DNA of 64,000 nt, from the NCBI RefSeq assembly GCF_001421435.1, contig NZ_LMKA01000001.1, positions 1 to 64,000 of the forward strand. Direction: 5' to 3'. Every line of letters begins with the position of its first letter. The first letter of the stretch is position 1. The DNA is from Chryseobacterium sp. Leaf201 (lineage in GTDB: Bacteria; Bacteroidota; Bacteroidia; Flavobacteriales; Weeksellaceae). Shown one piece after another: positions 60,406 through 64,000 of this stretch. The notes under the pieces are model-generated. The model did no database searches, was not told where the DNA came from, and worked only from the letters and a program-made list of their open reading frames with translations. Both the position numbers and the translations under genes were made by a program.

Positions 60406-60618
60406 TGGTACCTGTCTGCTGTATTGCTTTCTTTGTCGGACCGTTTCAAAGATCCTGAGAATTATATTATGTGTTTATAAGCTGAAAATTAAGTATTTCA
60501 ATAAGATCTGCTATACATTTATTGAAATAAAGTCCGTTCTTTAAGACCTACGTATAAAGTATCTACCTTTAAACATATTCTGATGTGACAGTTAAATTAC
60601 GCTTTAACCTTAGCTAAT

Positions 60619-61212
60619 TTAATTATTTTTTCTTTTCAAAAGCACTTCATCAATGAAAACACGGCGGCTTACTGCTTCATAGCTTTCCGTTTCACCCAGT
60701 TCCACCAGATTATTGCCCTGAGAAATCCTCATGGAATAGTTGGCCAGGTTTCCGGTCCTTTTGCAGATGGCGTGTACTTTCGTCACATACTCTGCAGTGG
60801 CCATAAGATTCGGCATCGGTCCGAAAGGCCGGCCGAGGAAGTCCATATCCAGGCCTGCAACCACTACTCTTATTCCGCTGTTGGCCAGTTCATTGGCTAC
60901 ATACACAATGCTCTCGTCAAAAAACTGCGCTTCATCAATTCCTACCACGTCACAATTGGAAGCCAGCAAAAGAATTTCATTTGGGTTTTCCACCGGTGTA
61001 CTGCGGATCTTGTTCTGGTTATGGGAAATTACATCCTCTTCGGAATAGCGCGTATCCAGTTTCGGTTTAAAAATTTCCACATTCTGGCCTGCCATTTCTG
61101 CCCTTCTGAGCCTCCGGATCAACTCTTCGGTTTTTCCGGAAAACATTGAGCCACAAATAACTTCCATCCAACCGCTTTGTTTGGAATGATTAATTGTATT
61201 TTCTAAAAACAT
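60619..61212 (-). CDS. tdk: Thymidine kinase
   Basis: This 197-residue type II thymidine kinase has the P-loop GSMFSGKT (21-28), the magnesium motif DEAQ (93-96) and the lasso region DFLGRPFG. The zinc-finger cysteines are only partly present (one at HAICKRTG). It phosphorylates thymidine. It is a stand-alone gene, divergent from the acidic repeat protein. Confidence 0.95.
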   Translation of the reverse strand: MFLENTINHSKQSGWMEVICGSMFSGKTEELIRRLRRAEMAGQNVEIFKPKLDTRYSEEDVISHNQNKIRSTPVENPNEILLLASNCDVVGIDEAQFFDESIVYVANELANSGIRVVVAGLDMDFLGRPFGPMPNLMATAEYVTKVHAICKRTGNLANYSMRISQGNNLVELGETESYEAVSRRVFIDEVLLKRKNN

Positions 61213-61273
61213 TTGTTAAATTAGCCGTATATTTTTAAGATCAAAAGTAAGCAATTTTAATAAGATTCTTAAT

Positions 61274-62809
61274 ATGCACAACATCCAAGATTTAAAGGAA
61301 AAGATTTTTTTTGAATCCAAGAATATCATCCGTATTCTGGACAGAATAAACCACGTTGATGAGTTAATTTCCAGGAAAGATCTTGTGGATGAGCTTGCCG
61401 AAAAGATGACATTTTTAAGTTTGCTTGAAAAAAATCTGCAATATGCCGGAGATGGAAAATTTTCACCGGTTCCTGAAAATAAAGAGGGCTTCCCATTAAT
61501 AAATACCTTTGCTGAGGAACAGAATCAAAACTATGAGGTTACCGAAGAAGAGGCAATCTTTAATAACAGGCTGAACGAAATTGATGAAAACAGGCAGGAA
61601 GCTTTCTCGATGGGCGTTACAGAAGAGGAGGCTATTTTCAATAATCAGCTGAATGAAATTGTTGAAGGCGAACTTCATGAGACGCTGGTAAATCTTGCTG
61701 AAGAAAATGCGGAAAGAGAAATTACTGAAACCTCAGGAGAGAGAAACCTGAATGAGATAACGGAAGAGGAAGCAGTTTTTAATAATCAGCTGAATGAAAT
61801 TGATGAAAATGAAAATTCATCGTCCAGCGGAAGCACATTCAATTTTATAGATGAAGAAAGAATTCTTGCAGATTCCGAGCCTGAGGATGACGGGGATATG
61901 GATGAAGGAATGTTTGACGAAAAAACAACCCGGGAAGAAGCCGTTTTTAACCATCAGCTGAATGAGATTGATGAGTTTGAAAATGAAATTTCCGAAGATG
62001 AGGGCAATGTAACTGAATTTAATGAAGAAGAAAAAATTCAGGATCAATTTGAATCCCATATAAAAAATGAACAGAAGGCTACGGAAACAGCCCATCACAT
62101 CCCAAGCATGTTTGATATGGAGCCACTGGAAGAGGAAGATATGCTGATCGAAGAAAATGAAGAACAGTTCAATCTGCCGCATATCCTGATAGAGCAGGGT
62201 GAAATACCGACAGAAACTTCTGATCCTGAAAACATAGTTAATGAAATCAAGAATGAATCGGTGGCTGAAGAAAAGCAGGAACCTTCAATTTTAGCAGAAA
62301 TTAACGACAGGAGAAAAATTGTTGAAATTAACAGGCAGGCCTCTGAAATAACCAGAGATACCCCTGCTTCTGATGAAAATTTTGAAAGTCAGGAAACATA
62401 TCAGGAAAAAAAGATAAAACTGGCCAATATAAAAGGCTTAAAAGCGGTCCAGTCGCTTTTCGGAGATGACCATTTAGAAATAAAGTGGCCTGAAGAAAAG
62501 CAGGATCCCGTACATAAAGAAGAAAACACCGGAAGTATTTTAAAGACCAATATCCCGACCGGCTTTATGGAAGCGGAAAAGAAAAAGCCTGAGTTTAAAC
62601 TGGATCTGAACGATAAAATTGCCTTTTCAAAAACACTGTTCGGGGGAAGCCAGTCTGAGCTTAATGAAGTGATAACAAGGCTTAACAGTTTCAGAACACT
62701 GGAAGAGGCAAAAGAGTACCTGAGTGACCTTTACTATTCCAGAAAATGGAACAAGGTAGATGAATATGCCCAGCGTCTCTGGATACTGGTGGAAAATAAA
62801 TTCTTATAA
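61274..62809 (+). CDS. Acidic repeat protein, 511 aa, unknown
   Basis: I do not recognise a function. The N-terminal 65 residues are helical. A central highly acidic region holds four copies of a 15-residue unit (TEEEAIFNNQLNEID) beginning near residues 90, 116, 163 and 219, separated by variable acidic linkers. The C-terminal 70 residues form a compact domain (LNDKIAFSKTLFGGSQSEL..YLSDLYYSRKWNKVDEYAQRLW). There is no signal peptide. It is 8 nt upstream of rsmI, so the two may be co-transcribed. Confidence 0.8.
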   Translation: MHNIQDLKEKIFFESKNIIRILDRINHVDELISRKDLVDELAEKMTFLSLLEKNLQYAGDGKFSPVPENKEGFPLINTFAEEQNQNYEVTEEEAIFNNRLNEIDENRQEAFSMGVTEEEAIFNNQLNEIVEGELHETLVNLAEENAEREITETSGERNLNEITEEEAVFNNQLNEIDENENSSSSGSTFNFIDEERILADSEPEDDGDMDEGMFDEKTTREEAVFNHQLNEIDEFENEISEDEGNVTEFNEEEKIQDQFESHIKNEQKATETAHHIPSMFDMEPLEEEDMLIEENEEQFNLPHILIEQGEIPTETSDPENIVNEIKNESVAEEKQEPSILAEINDRRKIVEINRQASEITRDTPASDENFESQETYQEKKIKLANIKGLKAVQSLFGDDHLEIKWPEEKQDPVHKEENTGSILKTNIPTGFMEAEKKKPEFKLDLNDKIAFSKTLFGGSQSELNEVITRLNSFRTLEEAKEYLSDLYYSRKWNKVDEYAQRLWILVENKFL

Positions 62810-62817
62810 ATTACATT

Positions 62818-63492
62818 TTGAGCGGAATCCTATATTTTGTTCCCACACCGATCGGGAACTTGGAAGACATGACCTTCAGGGCAGTAAACGTGCTGAAAGA
62901 AGCAGATTATATTTTATGCGAAGACACCAGGACTTCCGGAGTCCTTCTGAAGCATTTCGAGATTTCCAAGCCTTTGAAATCTTACCATCTGCATAATGAG
63001 CACCAAACCACGGAAAAGATTATAACAGACCTTAAAAGCGGTCAGAATATCGCCATTATTACCGATGCCGGAACTCCCGGTATTTCAGATCCGGGCTATC
63101 TTCTGGCAAAAGCCGGTGCAGACAGCCATATAGAAATGATCTGCCTGCCGGGTGCAACAGCTTTTGTTCCGGCACTGGTGGTATCCGGGCTGCCGAATAA
63201 TGAATTCCTGTTTGCCGGTTTTTTGCCTCAGAAAAAAGGGAGGCAGACCAAACTCAAGCAGCTTGCTGAAGAGAAGAAAACCATTGTTCTGTATGAAAGT
63301 CCGCATAAGATCAATACAACGCTGGAGCAGATTAAAGAATTCTTCGGAGAGGAAACCAAAGTGAGCCTGAGCCGTGAAATTTCCAAAAAATTTGAAGAAA
63401 CCAAACGGGGAACCATTATCGAGCTCATTGAATTCTCAAAAAGTAAAACCTTAAAAGGGGAAATCGTCCTTATTATCAATAACTCAATCTAG
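62818..63492 (+). CDS. rsmI: 16S rRNA (cytidine-1402 2'-O) methyltransferase RsmI
   Basis: This 224-residue protein has VPTPIGNLEDM (residues 8-18) and the SAM-binding region TDAGTPGISDPGY (about 80-92) of RsmI. I accept a TTG start at 62818: the next ATG lies inside the essential N-terminal motif. It methylates the ribose of C1402. It follows the acidic repeat gene by 8 nt. Confidence 0.96.
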   Translation: MSGILYFVPTPIGNLEDMTFRAVNVLKEADYILCEDTRTSGVLLKHFEISKPLKSYHLHNEHQTTEKIITDLKSGQNIAIITDAGTPGISDPGYLLAKAGADSHIEMICLPGATAFVPALVVSGLPNNEFLFAGFLPQKKGRQTKLKQLAEEKKTIVLYESPHKINTTLEQIKEFFGEETKVSLSREISKKFEETKRGTIIELIEFSKSKTLKGEIVLIINNSI

Positions 63493-64000
63493 AGCCTGCT
63501 TAAATTTATTTCTCAAATAACTTCTCGTTGAATATTCAGATCACACAGATTTTTTATGTGCATTAATCTGCTGAATTCAAAAATCAGGAATGATAGAGTT
63601 AGAATTCTGATTCTAAAATTTATAAAGTTTCAAGGCTGATGAAACCGGTCCTTAGCTGGCAATTTGTAGAGGTTAATCCTCTGGCTTTGTCAGGCAAATG
63701 AATAATATATTCCTTAATAAAATTAGGGAGCATAATTAATCGCGGCCGATTGCTTTTTTCAGTATAAAACGATAATTTTCTATAGAAGAAGCTATAATTT
63801 TGCAGATAATAACAATACAGCGCAGTTTTTATGACAGAAAGCATTATAAAATTATGCTAAAAAAATGATTTCAAATGCATTGAATAACATTTTATAATAT
63901 CTTTGCGCCTGATTGTTGTAATAAATTAAATACTGTATATTAGCCCGTTTTACAAAACGGCTGGTCATGGTCAGGTTATAAAGAAATAATTGTCTTATAT
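63493..64000. other. Intergenic region, likely promoter of the next gene
   Basis: About 508 bp without a supported gene. TATCTTTG at 63898-63905 fits TANNTTTG, with a TTG 15 bp upstream (63880-63882). It likely drives a plus-strand gene just outside the window. Confidence 0.35.

Noticed and set aside
63620..63844. Minus-strand frame of 74 codons
   Set aside because: Composition looks random, with no start context and no recognised family. The C-terminal part resembled a repeat but could not be supported.
1..64000. CRISPR array
   Set aside because: The only regular direct repeats are the iterons at 4461-4744, which are 16 bp and lack unique spacers of fixed length.

Overview
The window looks like a chromosome segment of a flavobacterium, most likely Chryseobacterium or a close relative in Weeksellaceae. 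Signs of this are the fused MurF-alanine racemase, a SprE/PorW lipoprotein of the type IX secretion/gliding machinery, TANNTTTG-type promoter boxes, Bacteroidota mobilization genes of the BfmA/B/C type, and typical flavobacterial intergenic repeats. This placement is inference from gene content.

Bases 1 to about 9370 are the right part of an integrated mobilizable element; its left end is outside the window. It is visibly more AT-rich than the rest. It carries a coupling protein, a relaxase-like protein, a BfmA/BtgA-type accessory protein, a possible oriT, a toprim primase, a plasmid-type Rep protein with eight iterons, an HTH protein, an unknown 474-residue protein and a tyrosine integrase. 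An orphan hairpin and terminator and then a tRNA-Leu(CAG) mark the return to the chromosome.

From 10 to 18 kb there is a two-component system, a large outer-membrane beta-barrel protein, a cupin-like protein and an M14 peptidase. From 18.2 to 28.6 kb, all on the minus strand, lies the most striking region: a cluster for NAD+/ADP-ribose chemistry. It holds a Nudix-type regulator (NrtR-like), NADAR, a 2OG-Fe(II) oxygenase, SPFH, an NAD-kinase-like protein, a broken macro-domain gene, a PARG-like macro protein with an N-terminal extension, an unknown protein, DUF4291, a macro-domain deacetylase, a sirtuin, an ADP-ribosylglycohydrolase, KptA and a metallophosphatase. Four copies of an 18-bp motif, GCGTNNNNNWWACACAAA, lie upstream of the regulator, the NADAR operon (twice) and the SPFH operon. 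They suggest one NrtR-type regulon.

From 28.7 to 50 kb follow lepA, a GH92 glycosidase, three tandem secreted paralogues with duplicated promoters, an ECF sigma/anti-sigma/Spy-like operon, a DUF2520-kdsC-maf operon, sprE/porW, tsaB, an SDR, yraN, an LD-carboxypeptidase, a LysE exporter, rnr and rpiB. The rpiB-pgk gap has several DnaA-box-like sequences and an AT-rich stretch. Two perfect 16-bp parS palindromes flank mnmG 3 to 5 kb further on, so the chromosome origin may be here. The right end carries ybeY, a patatin-like protein, murF-alr, tdk, an acidic repeat protein and rsmI.
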